From the NCBI GenBank assembly GCA_023130215.1, contig JAGMAN010000068.1, positions 1-30,439 on the forward strand: a DNA stretch of 30,439 nucleotides. Reading direction: 5' to 3'. Under the pieces are notes generated by a model, which did not search any database, was not told where the DNA came from, and saw only the letters and a program-made list of their open reading frames with translations. Made by a program: the position numbers and the translations under genes. This document shows positions 7,547 to 15,790 of the stretch, piece after piece; position 1 is the first letter of the stretch; every line of letters begins with the position of its first letter. This stretch comes from a bacterium (GTDB lineage: Bacteria; NPL-UPA2; JAGMAN01).

Positions 7547-8772
7547 TAAAACCAGCAGGTCCAGACTGCAACATGGCCTGCAAATACTGCTTCTATCTGG
7601 AAAAGGCTAAGCTGTTCTCCAATTCCAAAGTCCATCGAATGAGTGAGGCCATTTTAGAAGAAACCATCCGCCAGGTGATAACTGGGGCTGGATCGAACGT
7701 CTCTTTCGGATGGCAAGGCGGTGAGCCGACGCTAATGGGGCTTCCCTTTTTCGAGAAAGCGATTGAGTTCCAAAAACGCTACGGTCGGGGACAAACCGTC
7801 GGCAATGGCCTTCAAACCAACGGCATTTTGATTGATGAAAAATGGGCTAAGTTTCTGCAAAAATATAGCTTCCTGGTTGGACTATCGCTGGATGGGCAGG
7901 AACACATCCATGACTATTACCGTTTGATGTTGGGTGGTCAGGGTTCATGGTCGCGCGTTGTCGATAGCGGCAAACGCATGCTCGACGCCGGCGTAGCAGT
8001 AAATGCGCTTACAGTTGTAAACGATTACTCGGTGCAATTTCCTCAGGAGATTTATGAATTTCACAAGGATCTGGGATTGACTTACATGCAATTCATCCCC
8101 TGTGTTGAAACGGACCCAGAAAACCCGACGCGAGCAGCACCTTTCTCTGTTTCGTCTGAAAAATATGGTGACTTTTTATGTACGTTATTTGATTTGTGGA
8201 CAACCGATTTTGTCGATAATGCTCCAACGACCTTTATTCGTTACTTTGATTCCGTGCTCCATAACTATGTGGATTTGTCACCACCTGAATGCACTTTGCT
8301 GCCTAACTGCGGGGTTTATGTTGTTGTCGAACATAATGGCGACGTGTATTCGTGTGACTTTTTCGTGGAGCCCGAATGGAAGCTTGGCAACGTAATGGAA
8401 GGAAATTTGACCGAAATGTTGAATTCCGAACGCCAAGATGAATTCGGTCAGATGAAGGCTGATCTTCCCAGAGCTTGTAAGAACTGTAGATGGTTGAAAT
8501 ACTGCCGGGGAGGATGTACCAAAGATCGCCTTCGGGACCCACGAGATAAGAAACTCAATCATTTTTGCCTGTCTTACAAGATGTTTTTCGAACATGCCGA
8601 CGCACGGTTGCGACAATTTGCCGAGGATTGGAAAGAGCAACAAGCTAAAGCTCTCGAACGCGATGACCTGGTCAAAGCCATAAAACGCGGGGAGATCAAA
8701 GTCGGCCGAAATGATCCCTGTCCTTGTGGAAGTGGCAAAAAATTCAAGAAATGTTGTGGCGCGTACCTGTAA
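7516..8772 (+). CDS. Radical SAM/SPASM protein, anaerobic sulfatase-maturase type, with C-terminal SEC-C motif
   Basis: Family members (anSME) oxidise Cys/Ser of sulfatases to formylglycine; the substrate here is unknown and no sulfatase is in the window. The N-terminus reads [22 protein letters not shown] with the CX3CX2C cluster motif (Cys18, 22, 25). [19 protein letters not shown] and VGLSLDG follow. The SPASM cysteines lie in [20 protein letters not shown] and [14 protein letters not shown]. The C-terminus adds a SEC-C zinc motif, [17 protein letters not shown]. The ATG at 7573 would cut off the first cluster Cys, so translation must begin upstream. No ATG/GTG/TTG exists between there and the in-frame stop at 7441. 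CTG at 7516 has AAGGAG (7504-7509) six bases ahead and gives the N-terminus length usual for anSME. Codon choice (many CGC/GGC/TCG) differs from neighbours, suggesting transfer. Confidence 0.85.
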   Translation: MPRKQLTSTLIKPAGPDCNMACKYCFYLEKAKLFSNSKVHRMSEAILEETIRQVITGAGSNVSFGWQGGEPTLMGLPFFEKAIEFQKRYGRGQTVGNGLQTNGILIDEKWAKFLQKYSFLVGLSLDGQEHIHDYYRLMLGGQGSWSRVVDSGKRMLDAGVAVNALTVVNDYSVQFPQEIYEFHKDLGLTYMQFIPCVETDPENPTRAAPFSVSSEKYGDFLCTLFDLWTTDFVDNAPTTFIRYFDSVLHNYVDLSPPECTLLPNCGVYVVVEHNGDVYSCDFFVEPEWKLGNVMEGNLTEMLNSERQDEFGQMKADLPRACKNCRWLKYCRGGCTKDRLRDPRDKKLNHFCLSYKMFFEHADARLRQFAEDWKEQQAKALERDDLVKAIKRGEIKVGRNDPCPCGSGKKFKKCCGAYL

Positions 8773-8834
8773 GCATGCAACCATCAGCATTTGTGCTCAT
8801 TTCTATTTTGGCTCGACACATAGTGATTTTTTTC

Positions 8835-8863
8835 TTGACAGGACGTGTATAACGTAATATAAG
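8835..8863 (+). promoter_or_regulatory. Strong sigma70-type promoter of the PDZ/HAMP gene pair
   Basis: TTGACA at 8835-8840, a 17-bp spacer and TATAAG at 8858-8863. It is the only good promoter match seen between the radical SAM gene and the PDZ gene. Confidence 0.65.
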
Positions 8864-8883
8864 TCACTTTGGTATCAAAGTGA
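8864..8883 (+). promoter_or_regulatory. Perfect 8-bp inverted repeat at the expected transcription start
   Basis: TCACTTTG-GTAT-CAAAGTGA directly follows the -10 hexamer. It could be an operator dyad overlapping the start site, or a 5'-terminal RNA hairpin. Confidence 0.5.
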
Positions 8884-8940
8884 TATTGGAGACCATAGTA
8901 GAATTGACTTAAGGTTTTTCTTAAAGTGAGGCGTATATTG

Positions 8941-10470
8941 ATGAATAAAAATACAGTGAGAAAACTTCTGTCTGTAATTTGTCTCCTTTGCATTACAGAT
9001 CATCTTTATGCCGATAAAGTTGTTCTTAAAAATGGAAATACAATGAAGGGAATCGTTGTTGAAAAATACCATGACCGTATTGTTCTCAGCGTTCCTAATG
9101 GAGAATTAACATTGCGTAGAGAACAAATAGCAAACATTATATATGATCGGCCTGAACAAAATTTCCTTAAAATGGGCAATGAGTACCTTGATAAAGAGAA
9201 TGTTGATAAAGCAATTGAATGTTATAAGAAAGCTTTGAAGATAAAACCGGATTTTGAAGAGGCTAAGGATGCGATTCTCAGAGCGGAAGACAGTCGCAGG
9301 AAAATTGAAGAGCGTCGAAAGGAATTTTTAGAACAGAGACAGAAGAGGATTCAACAAAGGGAAGTTGTAGAAAAAGAACAAAGGCGGGTCCGAAAGTTAA
9401 AATTAAAAGAAACTCTGGGCCTGGAAATCGAGAAATATGACGACAACATAAGAACAGCTTTTGTTTATCCTGATACACCCGCTGAAAAAGCCGGTATCAG
9501 ACCGGGTGATATTATCGTCAATATCTGGGGTACCACTATAAAATACAGAACCATAGATAAAGTGATCGAGCTTTTGGTTGGTGAAAAGGGCAGTTCTGTT
9601 ACATTGATAATCGAGAGACATCTCAGCCCTGTACGTAAGAAGATCCGTTGGTATGAAAAGAGTTTTGTCGGTATAGGCATATCCTTAAATATGGAAGAAA
9701 AAGGCTTGACTGTCAGTGATGTCCGCCCCGGCCAGCCGGGTGATACAGCCGGACTGAAAGCAGGTGATCATATTACCGCTATTGAAGGAAAATCCACCCT
9801 TCATATGTCTTTAAAAGAAGCGGTCAGAAATATGACCGGGGAGGAAGGAGCGCCGCTTAGACTCACTGTCCACAGAAAAATCAAAGTATTGCGCGGTGGT
9901 TTTAGTAAGCGGATTAAAGTGTCTCAGAAAGAACCGGTTAGAAAAGAACCGGCCAAACCGCGGGAAACAGGCGGTATTGGTATTAGAATAAGCCGTGTGT
10001 CTAATGGAATTAAGGTTTCGGCTGTTTTTCCACAGTTACCTGCTGAAAAAGCAGGCATAAAAAACGGCGATCTTTTTGTGGAAATTAATGAAAAACCAAC
10101 GAAAAACATCTCCATTGAAGAAGCTGCAGAGTTACTTCGCGGTAAGCCAGGCACTTACGTTAATGTCATGATTGAGCGGCAGGTTTCCATTTTTAGAAAA
10201 AAGATACCCGGAACGGATTTTGCCGGAATAGGCTGCGCTTTGACCATGACTGAGAATGGTTTGAAAATTACCGAGGTCAAGGCAGACGGCTCGGCCCGGA
10301 AAGCCGGCATAAAGAAAGGTGACATTATCGTTAGACTGGGGAATAAAATTGTTAAAGGAACATCGTTTTCTGAGGTGGTTAACAGGATTCGCGGCGAAAA
10401 AGGAACACGCCTTTCTATTACGATTAGAAGGGATTTGAGGATTAAAAGGACTTCTATTAAGACATTTTAA
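8941..10470 (+). CDS. Exported protein with TPR, coiled coil and four PDZ domains
   Basis: About 509 aa. A signal peptide (MNKNTVRKLL...HLYA) is followed by a small beta domain, VVLKNGNTMKGIVVEKYHDRIVLS..., of the same general style as the head domain of the paralogs at 26382-28849. Then come one TPR (YLDKENVDKAIECYKKALKI), a highly charged coiled coil (about 120-160) and four PDZ domains. Each PDZ shows the AEKAGIRPGDII-type motif: about residues 170-235, 245-320, 340-415 and 420-505. No protease domain is present, so it is probably a periplasmic scaffold or adaptor. I prefer the ATG at 8941 (AGTGAGG about 10 bp upstream) to the GTG at 8926. The HAMP gene follows 13 bp downstream with its own strong SD, so the two probably act together. 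Confidence 0.85.
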   Translation: MNKNTVRKLLSVICLLCITDHLYADKVVLKNGNTMKGIVVEKYHDRIVLSVPNGELTLRREQIANIIYDRPEQNFLKMGNEYLDKENVDKAIECYKKALKIKPDFEEAKDAILRAEDSRRKIEERRKEFLEQRQKRIQQREVVEKEQRRVRKLKLKETLGLEIEKYDDNIRTAFVYPDTPAEKAGIRPGDIIVNIWGTTIKYRTIDKVIELLVGEKGSSVTLIIERHLSPVRKKIRWYEKSFVGIGISLNMEEKGLTVSDVRPGQPGDTAGLKAGDHITAIEGKSTLHMSLKEAVRNMTGEEGAPLRLTVHRKIKVLRGGFSKRIKVSQKEPVRKEPAKPRETGGIGIRISRVSNGIKVSAVFPQLPAEKAGIKNGDLFVEINEKPTKNISIEEAAELLRGKPGTYVNVMIERQVSIFRKKIPGTDFAGIGCALTMTENGLKITEVKADGSARKAGIKKGDIIVRLGNKIVKGTSFSEVVNRIRGEKGTRLSITIRRDLRIKRTSIKTF

Positions 10471-10483
10471 GGAGGGAAAACCC

Positions 10484-11077
10484 ATGGATAGAGGAAAGAA
10501 GAAAAGGATTCATTATTTGATCAACAAGAAATTTCAGTTAAAATACGCGGCTACAGCTTTTGTCCTTATGTTTCTGGTAGCTGTTGTTCTTATTATAACC
10601 GCTTATTACTCAGGCTGGGTCCCTCTTGTAGAAAAATTATCCGCTGTTTACCCGCAGGGTATGCTTACTATAATTTTGAGAAGGTTGAGCTGGCAATTAG
10701 CAGCCGCGTTTCTCCTTCTTGTTCCTGTTATAATAACAGCTTCAATATATTTATCTCATAAGATAGCCGGGCCCCTGGTAAGGGTTGAAAGAGCAGCCAG
10801 AGATATTGCCGGCGGCAATCTCCAAATCAGGGTTAAGCTTAGAAAAAAAGACAGCCTGCAGGAATTGGCCCAGGCAATCAATGAGATAGCTGAAAGTGTA
10901 GAACAAATGGTTGGAAGGAATAAATGCTCTATAGAAGAAGCTGTCAAAATATTAGGGAGTTTGAAAAGTGAGTTGCAGCAACGAGGAGGATCTGCTGAAA
11001 TTCTCAACCTGACTAACCGAATAGGTAATTGTATAGATGATATTAATGGAAGATTGTCTAATTTTCAAATTTCGTAA
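10484..11077 (+). CDS. Two-helix membrane protein with HAMP domain and no output domain
   Basis: 197 aa. A basic N-terminus precedes a transmembrane helix (about residues 22-44), a short outer loop (SGWVPLVEKLSAVYPQG) and a second helix (about 68-90). A HAMP domain with the usual KIAGPLVRVERAARDIAGGNL pattern follows (about 91-140), then roughly 55 residues of helix-forming sequence. No kinase, cyclase or methyl-accepting domain follows, so it must signal through a partner or act structurally. AAGGAGGG 8-9 bp before the ATG marks the start. It forms a two-gene unit with the PDZ protein. Confidence 0.8.
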   Translation: MDRGKKKRIHYLINKKFQLKYAATAFVLMFLVAVVLIITAYYSGWVPLVEKLSAVYPQGMLTIILRRLSWQLAAAFLLLVPVIITASIYLSHKIAGPLVRVERAARDIAGGNLQIRVKLRKKDSLQELAQAINEIAESVEQMVGRNKCSIEEAVKILGSLKSELQQRGGSAEILNLTNRIGNCIDDINGRLSNFQIS

Positions 11078-11108
11078 TAGCTTAGATATCAGAAGTACCA
11101 AGGGGTTT

Positions 11109-11178
11109 TGTAGGGGTCGGATTTATCCGACCCGCGGGTTTGATACCCTTGCGGGCACAAGTGAATCAAACCCCTACA
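11109..11178. repeat. 70-bp palindromic element with TGTAGGGG termini
   Basis: The ends TGTAGGGGT and ACCCCTACA are exact inverted repeats. Inside are two hairpins: GGGTCGGAT-TT-ATCCGACCC and GGGTTTGAT...ATCAAACCC. The left half is closely related to the block inside cysS. It lies between the convergent HAMP and glycerate kinase genes, where it could also act as a bidirectional terminator, although no U-run follows. Confidence 0.8.
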
Positions 11179-11191
11179 GTACTTTTCATAG

Positions 11192-12334
11192 CTAAACTGT
11201 TACGTTTCCGATCTTCAAGATGCGCATGGCCCTTTCAGCTGCCTCAACCGTTAATTGCCTTGACTCTTTTATCGCCTCCTCCAAGCTCATCGGCACTTTG
11301 AGGTTAGAAAGAATAGCATCGAAACCACGCTGATAGAGAACTTCTGCTCCCTCCCCTAAGGTTCCACAGATGCCAATGATGGGTTTCTTATGCTTCTTAG
11401 CCAGTTTTGCCACTCCAAAGGGAGTCTTCCCATAGATGGTCTGCTCATCCATCTTCCCTTCTCCGGTGATGACCAGGTCGACATCAGTTAGTTTCTTCTC
11501 TAACTGGACCGTTTCCATGACGATATCCACTCCTGGTCTAAGTTCTGCACCCAGGAAAGCAATCAATCCTGCTCCCAATCCTCCGGCCGCACCCGCCCCG
11601 GGAACATCCCGGACATCCCTGCCTAAATCATGTTTCAAAATCTTAGCAAAGTGTTCCAATGCTCTTTCTAACTCTTCCACCATCTCCGGGGTAGCCCCTT
11701 TCTGAGGGCTGTAGACACGAGCGGCTCCTCTCTCCCCGCAGAGGGGATTATCCACATCAGAGGCCACGGTTACTGTACTTTCCCTTATTTCAGCATTCAG
11801 ATTAGATACATCGATTCGGTCAAGTCTTCTCAATTCTGCGCCTCCAAAGCCAATTCCTCTTCCTTCTTTATCCAATAGCCTTGCTCCCAGAGCCTGGGCC
11901 ATACCGGCTCCCCCATCGGTGGTAGCACTTCCCCCGATGCCAACAATGAAGTTTCGGCATCCTTTTCCAAGAGCATCCACAATAAGTTCTCCGGTTCCAT
12001 AAGTAGTTGTCCTGGAAGGGTCGCGTTTCTCAGGTGGGACTAAAGGGAGCCCGGAGGCAGCGGCCATCTCAACCACGGCGGTGCGCTCATCCCCCAAAAT
12101 TCCATAAAAGGCCATAACTTTCTCACCTAATGGTCCGGTTACCTTCTTCCTGACAATCTCACCCCCGGTGGCATCAATCAATGACTGGACAGTTCCTTCT
12201 CCCCCATCAGCCATGGGCACTTTCCTCACCTCTGCCTGAGGGAAAACTCTCTTTATTCCTTCCTCTATAGCAGTAGCTACCTCCAGGGCAGTGAGTGAAC
12301 CCTTAAAAGAATCAGGAGCAACCAAAATCTTCAT
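11192..12334 (-). CDS. Glycerate 2-kinase (GarK/GlxK family)
   Basis: Phosphorylates D-glycerate with ATP to 2-phosphoglycerate, linking glyoxylate, serine or sugar-acid breakdown to glycolysis. The family start KILVAPDSFKGSLTA is intact, followed by VPMADGGEGTVQSL, VEMAAASGLPLV, TYGTGELI, VGIGGSATTDGGAGMAQALG and VITGEGKMDEQTIYGKTP. Length (380 aa) is typical. SD GAGGAG stands about 12 bp upstream. It is a single-gene unit, divergent from tsaE. Confidence 0.95.
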   Translation of the reverse strand: MKILVAPDSFKGSLTALEVATAIEEGIKRVFPQAEVRKVPMADGGEGTVQSLIDATGGEIVRKKVTGPLGEKVMAFYGILGDERTAVVEMAAASGLPLVPPEKRDPSRTTTYGTGELIVDALGKGCRNFIVGIGGSATTDGGAGMAQALGARLLDKEGRGIGFGGAELRRLDRIDVSNLNAEIRESTVTVASDVDNPLCGERGAARVYSPQKGATPEMVEELERALEHFAKILKHDLGRDVRDVPGAGAAGGLGAGLIAFLGAELRPGVDIVMETVQLEKKLTDVDLVITGEGKMDEQTIYGKTPFGVAKLAKKHKKPIIGICGTLGEGAEVLYQRGFDAILSNLKVPMSLEEAIKESRQLTVEAAERAMRILKIGNVTV

Positions 12335-12419
12335 TCTGCCTTAAACTCCTCGGCCATCTTTATCCTCCTGGAACCTGTTTTTAATCTCACTCTCCCCCTC
12401 TTCTCTCCCATCGTTGCTA

Positions 12420-12449
12420 ATTATATCAGATGGCCCGGACAAAGAGCAA
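12420..12449 (-). promoter_or_regulatory. Candidate promoter of the glycerate kinase gene
   Basis: On the minus strand a perfect TATAAT (12425-12420) is preceded after 18 bp by TTGCTC. It is about 85 bp upstream of the start codon. Confidence 0.45.
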
Positions 12450-12461
12450 GGCAAAATGTGG

Positions 12462-12490
12462 TTTACCATATATTTTTTCTGTGATAAAAT
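12462..12490 (+). promoter_or_regulatory. Candidate promoter of tsaE, giving a leaderless mRNA
   Basis: TTTACC at 12462-12467, 17 bp, TAAAAT at 12485-12490, with an overlapping TATAAT at 12490-12495. The start codon at 12500 lies within a few bases of the predicted transcription start, and no SD is visible. Confidence 0.5.
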
Positions 12491-12499
12491 ATAATTGGA

Positions 12500-12958
12500 A
12501 TGGTTAAGCTTGAGACGCAGAGCCCCGCTGAGACAAAAGCCCTGGGCAGAAAGATAGCCAGGAACCTTAAATCCGGTGACATCATTGCCCTTATTGGTGA
12601 ATTGGGGGCAGGAAAGACATGCCTTGCTCAAGGACTAGCCCTGGGCCTGGGAGTGAGTCCCAAGGATTATGTAGCCAGTCCTTCCTTTGTCCTGGTTAAG
12701 GAGTATGGCGGTCGCACACCTCTCTATCATATCGACCTCTTCCGGATTAACAGTACTGAGGAGCTGGAGAGTTTGGGCTGGGAAGAATATCTTTATGGAG
12801 AAGGGGTGTGCATCATCGAATGGGCAGAAAGAGCAGGGAAACTCATGCCATCAGAGTATTTGCGGATTGAACTGGAGATCTTAGGCAGCCGCAGACGCCG
12901 CATCCGCCTGAAGGCCTTTGGACGACATTATCAAGCAGTCCTGAGGAAACTTAGATGA
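12500..12958 (+). CDS. tsaE: tRNA t6A37 synthesis ATPase TsaE
   Basis: P-loop ATPase of the TsaBDE complex that makes N6-threonylcarbamoyladenosine at position 37 of ANN-decoding tRNAs. Walker A GELGAGKT lies near residues 33-40. It is followed by SPSFVLVKEYGG, YHIDLFRI and the C-terminal IIEWAERAGKLMP block, all family signatures. 152 aa is the normal size. It overlaps the tsaB start by four bases (ATGATAG), so the two are translationally coupled. TsaD and TsaC are elsewhere. Confidence 0.95.
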   Translation: MVKLETQSPAETKALGRKIARNLKSGDIIALIGELGAGKTCLAQGLALGLGVSPKDYVASPSFVLVKEYGGRTPLYHIDLFRINSTEELESLGWEEYLYGEGVCIIEWAERAGKLMPSEYLRIELEILGSRRRRIRLKAFGRHYQAVLRKLR

Positions 12959-13671
12959 TAGTATTGTCAATGGATACTTCCACTCGGACGGGTAGCGTAG
13001 CCGTGGTTGAGAAGAAGGGGCTAATAGCTGAATATAATCTAAATATCGCTGAGACGCATACCTCCCGACTAATGCCCATGATTGATCAAGTGCTCAGGGA
13101 CGCCCGCTTTACCATAAAGGAGATGGATGCTATAGCAGTTGGGCTTGGGCCAGGTTCCTTCACCGGGCTTCGCATTGGCATAGCTACCGCTAAGGGATTA
13201 GCCATGGCTTTGAATAAGCCAATTGTTGGTATTCCCACCTTAGATGCTCTTGCCCATAACCTCTCCTCTGCACCAGGCTTGATCTGCCCCATCTTGGATG
13301 CTAAGAGAGGAGAAATTTATACAGCCCTCTACCGCTACCGTGGCTACATCTTAAAGAAGCTGACTGAGAACCTGGTGCTACCGATGAGGGATTTACTGCC
13401 TAAGATAAATGAGCCAGTTACATTTTTGGGAGATGCTATTGATATCTATCAGGATTTAATTGAGGAGGAACTGGGGAAGAAAGCTTCCTTTGCTCCCATT
13501 AGCCTTCGGCTGCCAAGGGCAGCTAATGTGGCTGTGTTAGCCTTTAAGAAACTAAAGGCAGGCAAAGAAGGTCCCCTTCATAGGATAAAGCCGCTCTATG
13601 TTCGGCGAGCGGAGGCTGAAGTCCGATGGCAAGAGAGAAAACGGCAGAAGAAATCTCCATTGAAAGGATGA
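12955..13671 (+). CDS. tsaB: tRNA t6A37 synthesis protein TsaB
   Basis: Non-catalytic ASKHA-fold partner of TsaD. Recognised by LSMDTSTRTGSVAVV at the N-terminus, ETHTSRLMPMIDQVL, and AVGLGPGSFTGLRIGIATAKGLA near residues 60-82, followed by GIPTLDALA and CPILDAKRGEIYTALY. Length is 238 aa. It starts inside the end of tsaE and ends inside rimI (46-bp overlap), in the common tsaE-tsaB-rimI order. Confidence 0.95.
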   Translation: MIVLSMDTSTRTGSVAVVEKKGLIAEYNLNIAETHTSRLMPMIDQVLRDARFTIKEMDAIAVGLGPGSFTGLRIGIATAKGLAMALNKPIVGIPTLDALAHNLSSAPGLICPILDAKRGEIYTALYRYRGYILKKLTENLVLPMRDLLPKINEPVTFLGDAIDIYQDLIEEELGKKASFAPISLRLPRAANVAVLAFKKLKAGKEGPLHRIKPLYVRRAEAEVRWQERKRQKKSPLKG

Positions 13672-14156
13672 GAGAGAAAGACCTGAATGAGATAATGGAG
13701 ATAGAGAAAGTTTCCTTTCTCTCTCCCTGGACGAAAGCACAGTTCTCTCAGGAACTGGAGGCAGGCTCGGCGCACTCATTTTCTCACTTCTTAGCGGCTA
13801 AAAGTGAAGAGCGGTTAGTTGGTTACGGCGGTTTCTGGTTAGTAGCCGGGGAAGCTCATATCGGAAACTTAGCTGTCCATCCCCATTTTCAAAGGAGGAG
13901 AATAGGAGAGAGGCTGGTTTTGGCTATGCTTGAATTAGCCAAGTCCAACGGAGCAAAGAAGGTCACCCTGGAGGTAAGAGCCGGGAATATAGCCGCTCAA
14001 AAACTATACCAGAAATTTGGTTTCTCAAGGGTAGCTACTCATCCGAGATATTATGTGCTAACCCAGGAAGATGCCCTAATTATGTCCCTTGACCTTCTAA
14101 AAACTTCTTCATATCACCGAGGGCTGATCTGCCAACCATGGCGCCGACGAAAATGA
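13626..14156 (+). CDS. rimI: Ribosomal-protein alanine N-acetyltransferase (RimI-like GNAT)
   Basis: GNAT acetyltransferase, classically modifying the N-terminus of ribosomal protein S18. Seen: ISIERMREKDLNEIMEIEKVSFLSPWT, the acetyl-CoA loop VHPHFQRRRIGERLV (Q/RxxGxG/A type) and LEVRAGNIAAQKLYQKFGF. The ATG at 13626 (GGAGG about 10 bp upstream) keeps the first beta strand; the ATG at 13668, which forms ATGA with the tsaB stop, would remove it. The last about 20 residues after ALIMSLDL are not family-like and overlap the 3' end of the convergent gene. Confidence 0.9.
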   Translation: MAREKTAEEISIERMREKDLNEIMEIEKVSFLSPWTKAQFSQELEAGSAHSFSHFLAAKSEERLVGYGGFWLVAGEAHIGNLAVHPHFQRRRIGERLVLAMLELAKSNGAKKVTLEVRAGNIAAQKLYQKFGFSRVATHPRYYVLTQEDALIMSLDLLKTSSYHRGLICQPWRRRK

Positions 14157-14604
14157 GTACAGAGAACTGCCAGCAATCCTCAGGGCCCACAATTAATGCC
14201 GTATAAACATCCTCCTTCATGTCAAGTTGATGGGAGAAATGGTTTATGGACTTGCTCAAAGAGTTTTCATGGACATCAATGGTAGAAATCTCATTTGTAT
14301 ATTTCAGGGATGGAAACGATATGCCTCTCACCAGGAGGAAGGTTCTAACTGCATCTTCGTCCACCTGATAGTCTTCCTCAAATTCAAATCCTTCAAATTG
14401 GGGAAAGTTCGGTGGAAGGAAGATGGATGGCTCATGGGCCAACACCTTGCCTTTCCTGACCACCGTATCACCTATATTCACAGAAGACTCTCCCAAGAAT
14501 ATGTAAGGTAGTTCAGTAGGCTTAAAGGTGAAAAGTGTGCCCGCATGAAACCTTATGACCTCAGTTTTCTTTAGAGCCTTTTCCCATTTATCACGTAGAT
14601 CCAT
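14080..14604 (-). CDS. Unrecognised 174-aa protein
   Basis: I do not recognise a family. The sequence looks like a genuine soluble alpha/beta protein with balanced composition: it starts MDLRDKWEKALKKTEVIRF, has a beta-rich middle (ELPYIFLGESSVNIGDTVVRKGKVLA), an acidic EGFEFEEDYQVDED, and a hydrophobic C-terminal stretch (FSVLIFVGAMVGRSALGDMKKFL). There is no signal peptide or clear membrane helix. A GAGG SD lies about 8 bp before the ATG. Its 3' end overlaps rimI tail to tail by 77 bp, which suggests that one of the two C-termini has drifted. Confidence 0.6.
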   Translation of the reverse strand: MDLRDKWEKALKKTEVIRFHAGTLFTFKPTELPYIFLGESSVNIGDTVVRKGKVLAHEPSIFLPPNFPQFEGFEFEEDYQVDEDAVRTFLLVRGISFPSLKYTNEISTIDVHENSLSKSINHFSHQLDMKEDVYTALIVGPEDCWQFSVLIFVGAMVGRSALGDMKKFLEGQGT

Positions 14605-14710
14605 AACTGCCTCAGGTTTATTCCTCTTTGAATCTTAACATAAAAACTTAAAGCAGGTCAAGTATTGTTAGCCCCTCCACCGCCATATCGAATTTCTTCA
14701 TTTTTCACAT

Positions 14711-15703
14711 TTATCCAAATTCAATTGAAGCATCAAGTAGGGCCTGATAATTTCCCAGGGGAATATACTCAGGAATACTGCTAGATGAGCCAACGCAATA
14801 ACCTCCTCCTGGTGCGCCAATACTTATAGCCTCCCTGGTTAATTCTTTTATTTCTTCTGGTGTTCCTCGCGCCAGCCTGTCTACATCTACATTTCCAATA
14901 AGACATAACTGTTGACCATATTTCTCTTTTACCCCTTTTAAGCTCATAGCTTTGGGCTCAATAGGGTGTAGTCCATTTATACCACATGAAAGTAAATCCT
15001 CCATAACCTGCCATAACCTACCATCAGTGTGATAGATATAGATCAGATTATTTTCTTTAGCTAGTTCCCCAATTTTCTTCATCCAGGGAAATAGATATTT
15101 TCTTAAAACTTCAGGGCGGACCATCAGGCCTTCTGTATAAGCAATATCATCACTATAAAGAATAGCCTCTACCTTTTCATACTTGACTATCCGGGTAAAA
15201 ATTTCATAGATGTAGTTGCCAATTTTATCAAACATCTTCTCAATTAACTCTTCATTTTTTATAAGAGAGAAGCAAAAAGTCTCAAGACCCATCAATTGCC
15301 ACACATGGGTAAAGATGTCACCCGCTGCTCCTATTATTCTCATACCCCCCGGAATCTTATCCATGGCTTCATCAAACATAGAAAAATCCACTGCTCTTAC
15401 GTCTGGCCAAGTAAAGGTTTTAAACTCATCCATATTTGTAATTATCCCTTTGCCTTCAGCGGCCCAGATATACTCTTCCTCATACCCTGGCAAAAGTTTT
15501 ACATAATCATAGCCAGCTGTATACCAAAACTTAATCTCATCTTCTATGCTCTTCAAAGGATGACCAAGAAAAGCTTCTTTTACCGGATTATTAATCCAGA
15601 ATTCAGCCAAGGGCACCCGATCTGGCTCTCCTTTTAAGAGCAAAGCTTTACGAAAACGCTCAAAATCTGCACTTAAATGACTGTTTCTTTTGCTGCCAAT
15701 CAT
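14711..15703 (-). CDS. Uroporphyrinogen decarboxylase (UroD) family protein, methyltransferase-like
   Basis: 330 aa, UroD/MtaA/CmuA fold. The N-terminus FRKALLLKGEPDRVPLAEF, the central HVWQLMGLETFCFSLIKNEELI, YSDDIAYTEGLMVRPEVLRKYLFPW, YIYHTDGRLWQVMEDLLSCGINGLHPIEP and GNVDVDRLARGTPEEI match the branch found in anaerobes. Members act as cobalamin/corrinoid-linked methyltransferases or are uncharacterised. True haem UroD is unlikely, because no haem genes are nearby and the DG-type motif differs. A strong GGAGGGG stands about 14 bp before the ATG, a little far. It follows leuS by about 90 bp on the same strand. Confidence 0.82.
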   Translation of the reverse strand: MIGSKRNSHLSADFERFRKALLLKGEPDRVPLAEFWINNPVKEAFLGHPLKSIEDEIKFWYTAGYDYVKLLPGYEEEYIWAAEGKGIITNMDEFKTFTWPDVRAVDFSMFDEAMDKIPGGMRIIGAAGDIFTHVWQLMGLETFCFSLIKNEELIEKMFDKIGNYIYEIFTRIVKYEKVEAILYSDDIAYTEGLMVRPEVLRKYLFPWMKKIGELAKENNLIYIYHTDGRLWQVMEDLLSCGINGLHPIEPKAMSLKGVKEKYGQQLCLIGNVDVDRLARGTPEEIKELTREAISIGAPGGGYCVGSSSSIPEYIPLGNYQALLDASIEFG

Positions 15704-15790
15704 TCTGTCTGGATCTTCCCCTCCTTTCTCGTCCCTTTCCTCACCGGTGCTCAGTCTGACCCTGTGGAATGTGGAGACCTGACCCTTTCC

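Noticed and set aside
8278-8790. 170-aa ORF antisense to the radical SAM gene
   Set aside because: It is a shadow of a gene with clear catalytic motifs on the other strand.
11109-11178. A simple Rho-independent terminator
   Set aside because: There is no U-run on either strand, and the TGTAGGGG-bounded structure with a relative inside cysS marks it as a repeat first.
12341-12631. 96-aa minus-strand ORF between the glycerate kinase gene and tsaE
   Set aside because: It overlaps the 5' part of tsaE and both divergent promoters, has no SD, and its translation has no recognisable pattern.
14711-15703. Haem-pathway uroporphyrinogen decarboxylase (hemE)
   Set aside because: The motifs fit the UroD-like methyltransferase branch of anaerobes, and no haem genes are nearby.
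15704-15790. A regulatory repeat between leuS and the UroD-like gene (two CTGACCCT units)
   Set aside because: Only a short direct repeat is visible, with no dyad or second copy in the window.
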